Positions 1 through 9,302 of a stretch of DNA of 64,000 nucleotides are shown in pieces. This DNA is from Halomarina oriensis. Its GTDB lineage: Archaea > Halobacteriota > Halobacteria > Halobacteriales > Haloarculaceae. The position numbers and the translations under genes were made by a program. Within the stretch, counting starts at the first letter, position 1, and every line of letters begins with the position of its first letter. The notes below the pieces were generated by a model. That model was not told the origin of the DNA. It worked only from the letters and a program-made list of their open reading frames with translations, and ran no database searches. Location: assembly GCF_009791395.1 (NCBI RefSeq), contig NZ_WSZK01000018.1:1-64000 (forward strand), written 5' to 3'.

Positions 1-143
1 GTACTCCCACCGAGTATGACCGACCGACACGCTCGGGTCGGCACGACGACCACCTCGCCGCCCTGTTCGGTCGCCCAGCCGCTCCCGCCGGGTGGCTCCT
101 GAGCCACCGTTCCCCACCTTCTCACCCGACCGAAACGCACCGC

Positions 144-150
144 GTTTAAG
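144..150 (+). promoter_or_regulatory. TATA-like box of proS
   Basis: An AT-rich heptamer (GTTTAAG) sits in an otherwise GC-rich region, centred 27 nt before the proS ATG. This is the spacing expected when the transcript starts at or next to the start codon (leaderless). Confidence 0.55.
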
Positions 151-173
151 CGACCCGCAACAGACCACCACGT

Positions 174-1640
174 ATGAGCGACGAGACACAGGAACTCGGA
201 ATCACCGAGTCGAAGCAGCACAGCCCCGGCGAGTGGTACGCCGAAGTCGTCCGGAAGGCAGGCCTCGCCGACTACGCCCCGATGGGTGGGTTCATCGTGA
301 CTCGCCCCCGTGGGTACGCCCTCTGGGAGGGTCTCCAGGACCACCTCGACGGCTGGTTCAAGGAGACCGGCGTCCAGAACGCCTACTTCCCCGTCCTCAT
401 CCCCGAGAGCTACCTCGAACAGGAGAAGGACATCGTCGAGGGGTTCGACCCCGAAGTCGCGTGGGTCACCCACGGCGGCCACGAGGAACTGGAGGAACGC
501 CTCGCCGTGCGACCCACCAGCGAGTCCATCATCACGCCGTTCATGAGCCAGTGGATCCGCAGCCACCGCGACCTGCCCATGCGCCTGAACCAGTGGTGCT
601 CCGTGATTCGCTGGGAGGCCACGGACACGAAGCCGTTCTTCCGCACCAAGGAGTTCCTCTGGCAGGAGGGCCACACCGCCCACCGCGACGAGGAGGGGGC
701 GTGGACTGAGACGATGACCCGTCTCGACCAGTACGAACGCCTCTACGAGGAGGTGCTGGCCATCTCCGTCCTGCGCGGGCGCAAGCCCGACCACGACAAG
801 TTCCCCGGCGCGAACACGACGACCACCGTCGAGGCGCTGATGCCCGACGGCAAGTCGGTCCAGGGTGGGACCTCCCACTACCTCGGCACCGGCTTCGCCG
901 AGGCCTACGACGTCACCTTCGCCGACGAGGACGAGGACGAACAGACCGCCCACACGACCTCGTGGGGCCTGTCGTGGCGTGCACTGGGGGCGCTCATCAT
1001 GAGTCACTCCGACGACCAGGGTCTCGTCTTGCCCCCCGCTATCGCTCCCAAGCAGGTCGTCGTCGTCCCCATCTGGCAGGAGGAGACCCGCGAGGAGGTC
1101 CTGGAGTACTGTGAGGGCCTCCGGTCGGACCTCGAAGCCGCCGGCGTCAGCGTCAACCTCGACGACCGCGACGAGCGCAACCCCGGCTTCAAGTTCAACG
1201 AGTGGGAACTGAAGGGCGTCCCCCTCCGCATCGAGGTCGGTCCCAACGAGGTGGCCGACGAGGAGGTCACGCTCGTCCACCGCCCCGACGGCGAGAACGA
1301 AGTCGCCGACCGGGCAGACCTCGAAGTCGCCGTCGAAAGCGCGCTCGACACCGTCCACGCCAAACTGCTCGCCGCGAGCGAGGACCGCCTCGAAGCCGGT
1401 ATCCGCGAGGCCCACGGCCGCGCCGACATCCTCGGCACCATCGGTCAGCACGGCGGCTACGTCAAGACCGGCTGGTGTGGCGACGAGGACTGTGAAGCCG
1501 AGATCAAAGACCAGATCGCCGCCGAAATCGTCGCCATCCCCATGGAGGACGACGAGGACCACGAGACCCCCGTCCACGACACCTGTGGCGTCTGTGGCGA
1601 GGGCAGCGAGACGACGGCGTACTTCGCCAAGTCCTACTGA
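174..1640 (+). CDS. proS: Prolyl-tRNA synthetase (archaeal type)
   Basis: Charges tRNA-Pro with proline in the cytoplasm. The 488-aa protein has the length and form of the short archaeal/eukaryotic-type ProRS, without the bacterial insertion domain. Visible features are the class II core (the motif 2 region around RWEATDTKPFFRTKEF, about residue 150), an anticodon-binding domain (about 290-400) and a C-terminal zinc-binding part with a Cys pair in GWCGDEDC and another in DTCGVCG. The chain ends in Tyr, as is typical for this type. The ATG at 174 lies 27 nt downstream of a TATA-like box, which supports a leaderless start. It is a stand-alone gene, followed by the gltB promoter region. Confidence 0.97.
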   Translation: MSDETQELGITESKQHSPGEWYAEVVRKAGLADYAPMGGFIVTRPRGYALWEGLQDHLDGWFKETGVQNAYFPVLIPESYLEQEKDIVEGFDPEVAWVTHGGHEELEERLAVRPTSESIITPFMSQWIRSHRDLPMRLNQWCSVIRWEATDTKPFFRTKEFLWQEGHTAHRDEEGAWTETMTRLDQYERLYEEVLAISVLRGRKPDHDKFPGANTTTTVEALMPDGKSVQGGTSHYLGTGFAEAYDVTFADEDEDEQTAHTTSWGLSWRALGALIMSHSDDQGLVLPPAIAPKQVVVVPIWQEETREEVLEYCEGLRSDLEAAGVSVNLDDRDERNPGFKFNEWELKGVPLRIEVGPNEVADEEVTLVHRPDGENEVADRADLEVAVESALDTVHAKLLAASEDRLEAGIREAHGRADILGTIGQHGGYVKTGWCGDEDCEAEIKDQIAAEIVAIPMEDDEDHETPVHDTCGVCGEGSETTAYFAKSY

Positions 1641-1712
1641 ATCGCCCGCGGGGACGACGCTCACGTCCGCGTAGGTCGACCTGCGTGGGTCCGACCGCCG
1701 ATGCGCACGCCC

Positions 1713-1727
1713 GTGATAGTTTATCAC
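1713..1727. promoter_or_regulatory. Perfect 6-bp inverted repeat upstream of gltB
   Basis: GTGATA-GTT-TATCAC is a perfect palindrome with a 3-nt spacer. It lies in the AT-rich part of the proS-gltB intergenic region, about 65 nt before the gltB TATA-like box. Its place and symmetry suit an operator for a dimeric regulator of nitrogen assimilation. That role is inference; no regulator gene is adjacent. Confidence 0.35.
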
Positions 1728-1787
1728 CATTCCTCATCTTAAGAACCTATTATCTCTTGCCCACGACCCGATACCTTCAGGGGGAGC

Positions 1788-1794
1788 CTTTTGC
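1788..1794 (+). promoter_or_regulatory. TATA-like box of gltB
   Basis: CCTTTTGC is centred about 28 nt before the gltB ATG, the leaderless-type spacing seen across the window. Confidence 0.45.
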
Positions 1795-1818
1795 CCGGCG
1801 AGTGCCGGAGGTTGGCAC

Positions 1819-4800
1819 ATGACTGGGAACACGCCGGACGTCGCTAGCGGCGGCGGTCTCGCGCCGCCGGACGACGACCGGTCGAACTGTGGCGTCGGGG
1901 TCGTGATGGACCTCGACGGGGGCCGGGACCACGACGTCGTCGCCGACGCGCTCGAACTCCTCTACAACCTCGAACACCGGGGTGCGACCGCCGACGAGAC
2001 GGGCGACGGGGCTGGCATCATGCTCCAGACGCCCCGTGACTTCTTCGCGGACGTCTTCGAGCACCTGCCGGAGCGCTCGGCCGTCGGCACGCTCTTCTTG
2101 CCGCAGTCGGTCGAGCACCGGGAGCGAGCGAAGACGCTGTTCGAGGAGGCGGTCGGTGCGAACGACCTCCGGACCGTCGAGTGGCGTGAGGTGCCCACCG
2201 ACAACGAGGGCATCGGCCAGACCGCACTCGACGCCGAACCGTCGGTGTGGCAGGTCGCCGTCGCGCCGCGGGGCGGGACGCCCGCCGCCGAGGACGACAC
2301 CGCCTTCGACCGCCGACTCTACGTCGCTCGCAACGCCTTCGAGGGAGCCATCCGGGACGCCGACATGGACGAGGAGCGCAACTACGTCTGCTCGCTCGAC
2401 CGCCACGTCGTCGTCTACAAGGGGATGCTCACCGCACAGGGCCTCCGGAAGTACTACCCCGACCTGCGCGACGAGCAGGTCGTCTCGAACTTCGCCATGG
2501 TCCACGCCCGGTTCTCGACGAACACGCTCGGGAAGTGGCACCTCGCGCACCCACACCGCCGCATCATCCACAACGGCGAGTTCAACACCCTTCAGGGGAA
2601 CGTCAACTGGATGCGAGCGCGGGAGGCGAACCTCTCTCATCCCGACTTCTCGGCCGACGACGTCGACTCCCTGCGACCCGTCGTCGACCCGACGGCCTCG
2701 GACACGGCCTGTATCGACGCCTCGCTCGAACTGCTCATGCAGGGCGGTCGTACCCTGCCCCACGCCCTGCGGATGCTCGTCCCCGAGGCGTGGCGCGACG
2801 ACGCGACGAACGTCGACGGCGCGCGACGGGAGTTCTACGACTACCACGCCTCGCTGGTCGAACCGTGGGACGGCCCCGCGTTCGTCGCGGCCACCGACGG
2901 CGAGCGAGTCGGCGCGGTCCTCGACCGGAACGGTCTGCGGCCGTGTCGCTACGACGTCCTGGAGGACGACCGACTCGTCCTCGCCAGCGAGGTGGGGGCG
3001 CTCCAGTACGACGACAGCGAGGTGAAAGAACGCGGCCGTCTCTCGCCGGGCCAGTTGTTCCTCGCCGACCCCGAAGAGGGGCGCGTCGTGCCCGACGAGG
3101 AGGCGTTCGAGTCGCTCGTCGACGATAGGTACGGCCAGTGGGTTCGTGACGGACAGGTCCACCTCGACGACCCCGAGACGGTGACGAGTCTGGACGTCGT
3201 CGAGAACCTCCGGGGCCACCAGACGCTCCACGGCTACAGCCAGGACGAACTCGACGAACTCGTCGAACCGATGGCCCGCGACGGGAAGGACCCCGTCGGG
3301 TCGATGGGCGACGACACGCCGCTCGTCGGCCTCGAAACCGAGGACCGACCGCTGGCCAGTCACTTCCGACAGGGGTTCGCGCAGGTCACCAACCCGCCGC
3401 TGGACTACCTGCGCGAGGACCTCGTCACCTCGCTGGAGTGCCGACTGGGCCACCAGCGCAACCTGCTCGCCGAGACGCCCGAGCACGCCCAGCAACTCGT
3501 GCTGGACTCGCCCGTGGTGTCGGAGAGCGAACTGGCGGACCTGAAAGCGCTCGACGGCGACGTGGACGCCGTCACGCTCGACACGACGTTCGACCCGGAG
3601 ACGAGCCTCCACGACGCCATCGAGGACCTGCGTGAGCGTGCACAGCGCGCCACGACGGAGGCCGACGTCGTCGTCCTCTCGGACCGGAGAGTGGGTGCCG
3701 ACCGCCTCGCCGTCCCGAGTCTGCTGGCGACGAGTGCGGTCCACCACCACCTCGTCCGGACGGGCGACCGGGAACTGGTCGGTCTCGTCGTCGAGTCGGG
3801 CGACGTCCGGACAGTCCACCAGTTCGCCACGCTCGTCGGCTACGGCGCGGGCGCGGTCTGTCCGTACCTCGCCGTCCAGAGCGTCGAGGACGTCGTCGCC
3901 GGCCCGGACGGGGCCGACGAGGAGGAGGCCGTCGCCGCGTACTTCCACGCGCTCGAACGGGGCCTACTGAAGACGATGGCCCGCCTCGGCATCTCGACGG
4001 TCGAGAGCTACCGCGGGGCCCAGGCGTTCGAGGCCGTCGGCCTCGACGCCGGCTTCGTCGCCGAGTACTTCGAGGGCACGCCCGCCCGGACCGGCGGGTT
4101 CGACCTCGCGGCGGTCGAGGAACAGGTACGGACACGCCACAGCGTCGCCACGGACGACGCCGAACTCGAACGCCTCGGGGAGTTCGCCCACCGCAAGACC
4201 GGGATGCGCCACGACTGGAACCCGGAGACCGTCGGGACGCTCCAGCAGGCGGTCCGTAACGACGACGAGGAGCAGTACCGCGAGTTCTCGGCCATCGCGG
4301 ACGCGGACGCCGAACGCGGGACGCTCCGTGGTCGCCTGACGTTCGACGGTGAGCGGGAGTCGATTCCCGTCGAAGAGGTCGAACCAGTGGGAGACATCGC
4401 CGAACGGTTCTCGACGGCCGCGATGAGCCTCGGCAGTCTCTCTCCGGAGATGCACGAGACCAACGCCATCGCCATGAACTGGCTGGGCGCGAAGTCCAAC
4501 ACCGGCGAGGGGGGCGAGCCACCGGAACGGTTCGACACGCCACGCAACTGCAACGTCAAGCAGGTGGCGTCGGGCCGGTTCGGCGTCACCGCGGCGTACC
4601 TCGCGAACGCCGAGGAGATACAGATCAAGATGGCACAGGGGTCGAAACCCGGCGAAGGCGGGCACCTGCCGGGCAAGAAGGTCAACGAGTACATCGCCCA
4701 CGTCCGCTGTTCGACGCCGGGCGTCGGCCTCATCTCGCCGCCGCCGCTCCACGACATCTACTCCATCGAGGACCTGAAACAGCTCATCTTCGACCTGAAG

Positions 4801-6321
4801 GCCATCAACCCGGAGGCGGACGTCAACGTCAAACTCGTGGCTGGCTCCGGTATCGGCACCATCGCGGCCGGCGTCGCCAAGGCCGGTGCGGACGCCATCC
4901 ACGTCTCCGGACACTCCGGCGGGACCGGTGCGTCCCCGAAGACGAGCATCAAACACGCCGGGTTGCCGTGGGAACTCGGCCTCGCGGAGGCGAACCAGAT
5001 GCTCCGCCACACCGGTCTGCGTGACCGGGTTCGCCTGACGACCGACGGGGGCCTCAAGACCGGTCGAGACGTGACCGTCGCGGCCGCACTCGGCGCGGAG
5101 GAGTACGTCTTCGGTACCTCCTCGCTCGTCACCGCAGGCTGCGTGATGGCCCGGAAGTGCCACGCCAACACCTGTCCGGTCGGCGTCGCCACCCAGCGCG
5201 AGGAGCTGCGCGAGCGGTTCCCCGGCCGCCCCGAGCACGTCGTCAACTATATGCTGTTCATCGCACGGGAGGTCCGCGAGCAGTTGGCCGAGCTGGGGCT
5301 TCGGAGCGTCGACGACCTCGTCGGCCGCGTCGACCTGCTCGAACAGCGTGAGGACCAGGACGTCGAGAACCGCGCCGCACTGGACTGCGGTGCGCTGCTC
5401 GCCGAGTCCGACGGGCCGCGTCGCAAGACCCGCGAGCAGTTCGAGGACGAGCGGTTCGGCGACCGCCTGCTCTCTCGGGTCGGCCCCGCGCTGGAGCGGG
5501 GAGAACCGATTCAGGTCTCGACGGACGTGCGGAACACCGACCGTGCCGTCGGCGCGACGCTCTCGTACCACGTCGCCAGGCGCTACGGGACCGAGGGCCT
5601 CCCCGAGGGGACCATCGACCTCGACCTCTCGGGCGTCGCCGGACAGAGCTTCGGTGCGTTCCTCGCCAGTGGCGTCTCGCTGCATCTCACGGGGACCGCC
5701 AACGACTACGTCGGAAAGGGGCTCTCCGGTGGCCGGGTCGTCGTCGAGACGCCCGGTGACGCGGGCTACGACCCCACCGAGAGCGTCGCCATCGGCAACG
5801 TCGCGCTCTACGGCGCGACCGACGGCGCGTGCTACGTCAACGGCGTCGCCGGCGAGCGCTTCGCCGTCCGGAACTCCGGCGCGACGGCGGTCGTAGAGGG
5901 CGTCGGCGACCACGGCTGTGAGTACATGACCGGGGGGTGCGTCGCCGTCCTCGGCGAGACGGGCCGGAACTTCGCCGCCGGGATGTCCGGCGGGTTGGCG
6001 TACGTCTACGACCCCGACGGGACGTTCGATGAGGACGTCAACCACGGGATGGTCTCGACGAGTCGGTCGCTCGACGAGCGAGACGAACGCCTCCTGCGCC
6101 GTCTGGTCGAGAACCACCACACGTACACCAACTCCGAACGCGCCGCCCAGTTGCTCGACGACTGGCAGGCGGCGCTGGCGGAGTTCGTGACGGTCGTTCC
6201 CGACCCTTACGCGGAGGTCGTCGCCGAGAACGAGGAGTACGACGTGCGCCGCGACCTGCCCACGACGGCCGCCGCGAGCGGCGAAGAGGACCAGTCGCCG
6301 CTCTACGGCGCGTCCGACTGA
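1819..6321 (+). CDS. gltB: Glutamate synthase large subunit (ferredoxin type)
   Basis: Makes two glutamates from glutamine and 2-oxoglutarate (GOGAT), the second step of ammonium assimilation. The 1500-aa chain has the full order of a GltB/Fd-GOGAT. A short propeptide ends at Cys24 (in SNCGVGVV), the expected N-terminal nucleophile of the class II glutaminase domain (24 to about 420). A central linker domain follows, then the FMN-binding synthase domain (about 840-1190). The 3Fe-4S cysteines C1108, C1114 and C1119 (C-x5-C-x4-C, in CHANTCPVGVATQ) lie here. The C-terminal GXGXG beta-helix domain follows (about 1230-1490). No small subunit (gltD) is adjacent, so electrons probably come from ferredoxin; this is inferred from context. 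Possible control by the 1713-1727 palindrome. Confidence 0.97.
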   Translation: MTGNTPDVASGGGLAPPDDDRSNCGVGVVMDLDGGRDHDVVADALELLYNLEHRGATADETGDGAGIMLQTPRDFFADVFEHLPERSAVGTLFLPQSVEHRERAKTLFEEAVGANDLRTVEWREVPTDNEGIGQTALDAEPSVWQVAVAPRGGTPAAEDDTAFDRRLYVARNAFEGAIRDADMDEERNYVCSLDRHVVVYKGMLTAQGLRKYYPDLRDEQVVSNFAMVHARFSTNTLGKWHLAHPHRRIIHNGEFNTLQGNVNWMRAREANLSHPDFSADDVDSLRPVVDPTASDTACIDASLELLMQGGRTLPHALRMLVPEAWRDDATNVDGARREFYDYHASLVEPWDGPAFVAATDGERVGAVLDRNGLRPCRYDVLEDDRLVLASEVGALQYDDSEVKERGRLSPGQLFLADPEEGRVVPDEEAFESLVDDRYGQWVRDGQVHLDDPETVTSLDVVENLRGHQTLHGYSQDELDELVEPMARDGKDPVGSMGDDTPLVGLETEDRPLASHFRQGFAQVTNPPLDYLREDLVTSLECRLGHQRNLLAETPEHAQQLVLDSPVVSESELADLKALDGDVDAVTLDTTFDPETSLHDAIEDLRERAQRATTEADVVVLSDRRVGADRLAVPSLLATSAVHHHLVRTGDRELVGLVVESGDVRTVHQFATLVGYGAGAVCPYLAVQSVEDVVAGPDGADEEEAVAAYFHALERGLLKTMARLGISTVESYRGAQAFEAVGLDAGFVAEYFEGTPARTGGFDLAAVEEQVRTRHSVATDDAELERLGEFAHRKTGMRHDWNPETVGTLQQAVRNDDEEQYREFSAIADADAERGTLRGRLTFDGERESIPVEEVEPVGDIAERFSTAAMSLGSLSPEMHETNAIAMNWLGAKSNTGEGGEPPERFDTPRNCNVKQVASGRFGVTAAYLANAEEIQIKMAQGSKPGEGGHLPGKKVNEYIAHVRCSTPGVGLISPPPLHDIYSIEDLKQLIFDLKAINPEADVNVKLVAGSGIGTIAAGVAKAGADAIHVSGHSGGTGASPKTSIKHAGLPWELGLAEANQMLRHTGLRDRVRLTTDGGLKTGRDVTVAAALGAEEYVFGTSSLVTAGCVMARKCHANTCPVGVATQREELRERFPGRPEHVVNYMLFIAREVREQLAELGLRSVDDLVGRVDLLEQREDQDVENRAALDCGALLAESDGPRRKTREQFEDERFGDRLLSRVGPALERGEPIQVSTDVRNTDRAVGATLSYHVARRYGTEGLPEGTIDLDLSGVAGQSFGAFLASGVSLHLTGTANDYVGKGLSGGRVVVETPGDAGYDPTESVAIGNVALYGATDGACYVNGVAGERFAVRNSGATAVVEGVGDHGCEYMTGGCVAVLGETGRNFAAGMSGGLAYVYDPDGTFDEDVNHGMVSTSRSLDERDERLLRRLVENHHTYTNSERAAQLLDDWQAALAEFVTVVPDPYAEVVAENEEYDVRRDLPTTAAASGEEDQSPLYGASD

Positions 6322-6415
6322 GGCCGGCGGTCGGACCGAGCGCGGCCGAGTCGCGTGCGACGGTCCGGACTGCCGGCGTCACAACCGGTTTGCTCCCGGC
6401 GTGTGACTCACCGGC

Positions 6416-7165
6416 ATGGTCTCGATCACGCTCGTCCGCCACGCCACGCTCCTCGTCGAACTCGGGGATACACGCCTGCTCGTCGACCCGATGCTGAGCG
6501 ACGCCGGGGTGAACCCACCCATCGACGGGTCGCCCAACGACCGCCGGAACCCGCTCTGTGACCTGCCCGGAGGGACGGAGTGGGACGCCGACGCACTGAT
6601 CGTCACCCACCTGCACCACGACCACCTCGACGACCCGGCCCGCGACCGGTTCGGCGACGCGGGACTGCCGGTGTTCTGCCAACCAGAAGACGAGGCATCG
6701 CTGTCGGGGACGTTCGACGACGTTCGGATCGTGGACGACGACGGGACGACGGAGTTCGAGGGGCTGACGCTCACTCGAACGCCCGCCCGCCACGGTCACG
6801 GCGAGTGGGCCGAGCGGATGGCCCCCGTCTGTGGGTTCGTCCTCGAAGCGAGCGACGAACGACTCTACCTCGCGGGCGACACCGTCTGGTACGACGAAGT
6901 CGCGGCGACGCTCGACGCGCACGACCCGACTGCCGTGGTCTGCAACGCGGGAGCGGCGCAGTTCGAGGGGAGTCGCCCCATCACGATGGCCGCCGAGGAC
7001 GTGGCCGAACTCTGTGACCACACCGACGCACCCGTCGTCGCGGTCCACATGGAGGCCATCAACCACTGTCTGCTCACTCGTGACGGTCTCACACAGGCGC
7101 TCGCCGAGACCGACACCGCCGGGCAGGTGACGATACCCGACGACGGCGAGACGGTCGACCTGTAG
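6416..7165 (+). CDS. MBL-fold metallo-hydrolase
   Basis: A 249-aa metallo-beta-lactamase-fold hydrolase of the L-ascorbate-6-phosphate lactonase/UPF0173-like group. The metal-binding H-x-H-x-D-H motif is complete (H65, H67, D69, H70 in THLHHDHLDD). Later ligand regions are visible in TPARHGHGEW (about residue 122), LAGDTVWYD (about 151) and VAVHMEAINH (about 202). It binds two metal ions, probably zinc. The substrate cannot be told from sequence. The ATG follows a TATA-like GGTTTGC by about 27 nt. No operon partner is evident. Confidence 0.85.
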   Translation: MVSITLVRHATLLVELGDTRLLVDPMLSDAGVNPPIDGSPNDRRNPLCDLPGGTEWDADALIVTHLHHDHLDDPARDRFGDAGLPVFCQPEDEASLSGTFDDVRIVDDDGTTEFEGLTLTRTPARHGHGEWAERMAPVCGFVLEASDERLYLAGDTVWYDEVAATLDAHDPTAVVCNAGAAQFEGSRPITMAAEDVAELCDHTDAPVVAVHMEAINHCLLTRDGLTQALAETDTAGQVTIPDDGETVDL

Positions 7166-7242
7166 CGAGCGGGGGCCGACGGGACGGGAGGTGTCGCTTC
7201 GCAAGCACGGCTCGTATTCGTGGGGGCCGACATCTTCCGACG

Positions 7243-7971
7243 ATGGAGCTACGAGACTCGTTCGAGGCAGTGGCGTCGCGGGCGAGCGAGGGGGCCGACG
7301 CGGCGACGACGTCGGTCTCGGAGGGCATCGACGTCGCACGGGAGGCGGCGTCGACCGGCGCGACGGCGGCGCGGGACGCCGCCACCTCGAACGCGACGAC
7401 CGCACGGGAAGCGGCGGCCGCCGCGCGGCGTCGTGTGGCCCCGGACGGGCCGGCTGCGTTCGACAGGGTGTCCCCGACCCCGGACCGACTGGTGGCGCTC
7501 GTCCGGTCGGCGTCGGGGCACACCGAACGACTGCCGACGGAGGCGGTCGAACCCGTCGTCCGCGAGTACGGCCTGCGAACGCTCGCGCTCGTCGAGACCG
7601 TCGACCTCGGGACGACCTACCGCTACGGGAAGGCCGGCTTCGAGTACGGGGGCAGTTACGGCCGGTACGTCCCGTTCGGGAACGCGCTCCCGTACGTCGG
7701 TCTGCTCGCCGGCCTCGGCGCGGGCGTCCTCGACGGTGCGGACGTCGTCAAGGTGGAGACGCTGCTCGACCTGACGGACCGCGTCCCGGTGGCGCTCGCG
7801 GAGCACTTCGACCTCGACGTCCCGACCGACCTCGGGGCGACCGACGGCGAGGCCGCCGAACTCGCCGGTGGACCGGTCGGTGTGACGACGGACTCGCTGT
7901 CGAGCGCGACCGAGGAGGCGACCGCGGAAGACTACGCCGCGATGGAGTACGACGAGTTCGCCGGACGGTAG
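7243..7971 (+). CDS. Hypothetical protein with Ala-rich helical N-terminus
   Basis: A 242-aa protein I do not recognise. Residues 1-70 are rich in Ala, Thr, Ser and Glu/Arg with heptad-like spacing (EAASTGATAARDAA), suggesting one long amphipathic or coiled-coil helix. A compact middle (about 100-175) holds a Gly/Tyr-rich stretch (TTYRYGKAGFEYGGSYGRYVPFGNALPY) and one hydrophobic segment (VGLLAGLGAGVL). The tail is acidic. There is no signal peptide. It could associate with a membrane or polymer surface, but that is a guess. It lies alone between the MBL hydrolase and the epimerase pair. Confidence 0.7.
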   Translation: MELRDSFEAVASRASEGADAATTSVSEGIDVAREAASTGATAARDAATSNATTAREAAAAARRRVAPDGPAAFDRVSPTPDRLVALVRSASGHTERLPTEAVEPVVREYGLRTLALVETVDLGTTYRYGKAGFEYGGSYGRYVPFGNALPYVGLLAGLGAGVLDGADVVKVETLLDLTDRVPVALAEHFDLDVPTDLGATDGEAAELAGGPVGVTTDSLSSATEEATAEDYAAMEYDEFAGR

Positions 7972-8233
7972 CCGGCGCTCGCCGGCCGGTCGTCCCGCAG
8001 AACTCGCTCGACGTCAGCGAGGGTCGGACGCAGCGACCCGCGTGTCGCCGACGTAGTTCGACCTGACGAGGCGACGGTGGGTCGGTGCGTCCACCGATCG
8101 GTAGGTGTTCCGGACCCAAAGACCCCATCCACCGTTGAGACCGTTGTTCACTGTTGTTTCGGCCGTTTCGGACCGTCGTGATTCGGCGACCGGGACTCCC
8201 ACACTTTTCTCCTCCTGCCACGACGCTCCGTCC

Positions 8234-9220
8234 ATGCCTTCGGCACTCACCGTCGGCGGGACCCGGTTCATCGGCCGTCACACCGTCGCCCAACTGCTCG
8301 CTCACGACTACGACGTCACCACGGTCACGCGGGGTCAGAGCGACGACCCGTTCGCCGACGAGGAGCGTGTCTCGAACGTACAGGGGGACCGCGACGACCG
8401 CACGACGCTGGAGCGAGCGCGAGACGAGGCGGACCCGGACGTCGTCGTCGACTGCTGTGCGTACCACCCCGGACAGGTCCGGGAAGCGACCGACGTCTTC
8501 GCCGACGCCGGAGCGTACGTCTACGTCTCCAGCGGGAGCGCCTACGCCCGCGAGGACGTCCCGATGCGCGAGGGCGAGACACCGCTGCACGACTGCACCG
8601 ACGAACAGGCCACCGACGACTCGATGGAGAGCTACGGCCCGCGAAAGGCGGAGGGCGACCGGGCCGTCTTCGAGGCCGCCGCCGACGGCGTGAACGCGAT
8701 GTCGGTCCGACCGATGCTCGTCTACGGCCCCCACGACTACACCGAGCGCTACGCCTACTGGGTCGACCGGGTCGCGGCGTACGACCGCGTACTGGTGCCG
8801 GGCGACGGCGGGAGCCTCCTGCATCGCGTCTACGTCGGGGACGTCGCCCGCGCCCTCCGTATCGTCGCCGAGGAGGGCGAGGCCGGCGAGGCGTACAACG
8901 TCGCCGACCGGGACGCGACGACGCTCGAACGCTCGCTGACGTTGGCGGCGGACGCACTCGACACCGACGTCGAGGTGGTCCACGCCAGCGAACACGACCT
9001 GGCGCGAGCGGACCTCACACCGGAGGAGTTCGTGCTGTACACCCCCTCGCCCGCGCTCGTGTCGACCGAGAAGCTCCACGCCCTCGGGTGGGACTCGACG
9101 CCGCTCGACGTCGCCGTCAGCGAGACGGCGCTGTCCCACCGCGAACGAGGCCTGACCGGCGGGGAGTACGACCCCGGCCGCGAGCGGGAGGTCGAGGTCA
9201 TCGACGCGCTGACCGAGTGA
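8234..9220 (+). CDS. NAD-dependent epimerase/dehydratase family protein (copy 1)
   Basis: A 328-aa extended-type SDR protein. The N-terminal Rossmann motif GGTRFIG (residues 8-14) binds NAD(P), and the Y-x-x-x-K pair is in ESYGPRKAEG (about 137). The reading frame is open upstream, but the ATG at 8234 aligns with its neighbour's start and follows a TATA-like ACTTTTC by 27 nt. It is a tandem paralogue of the next gene, with long near-identical DNA blocks at the cofactor loop and around residues 125-150. The sugar-nucleotide or other substrate is unknown. Bacterial and plant relatives with the same GGTRFIG start include sugar epimerases and RNA-binding CSP41-like proteins. Confidence 0.88.
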   Translation: MPSALTVGGTRFIGRHTVAQLLAHDYDVTTVTRGQSDDPFADEERVSNVQGDRDDRTTLERARDEADPDVVVDCCAYHPGQVREATDVFADAGAYVYVSSGSAYAREDVPMREGETPLHDCTDEQATDDSMESYGPRKAEGDRAVFEAAADGVNAMSVRPMLVYGPHDYTERYAYWVDRVAAYDRVLVPGDGGSLLHRVYVGDVARALRIVAEEGEAGEAYNVADRDATTLERSLTLAADALDTDVEVVHASEHDLARADLTPEEFVLYTPSPALVSTEKLHALGWDSTPLDVAVSETALSHRERGLTGGEYDPGREREVEVIDALTE

Positions 9221-9302
9221 GGCCGGGGGCAGAACAGGGTCGACACCGAGAGTCGCTCACCGCTATCGCTACACGTTTTGTGCGGGCGACACACCGCCAG
9301 AT

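Noticed and set aside
3-107. Possible divergent partial gene on the minus strand upstream of proS (35 open codons from a GTG at 107)
   Set aside because: The frame stays open to the window edge and looks mildly protein-like, but there is no TATA-like box before it and 35 stop-free codons are expected by chance at this G+C. It needs sequence beyond the left edge.
1777-3948. Long open frame (723 codons) antisense to gltB, and a similar one at 3964-6120
   Set aside because: They mirror the gltB codons in a GC-rich genome. Composition is Val/Arg/Asp-rich with no family pattern, and gltB itself is complete.
7748-9139. 463-codon open frame antisense to the first epimerase gene, and one of 698 codons (9198-11294) antisense to the second and egsA
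   Set aside because: Typical antisense shadows of high-G+C genes; the sense genes have clear motifs.
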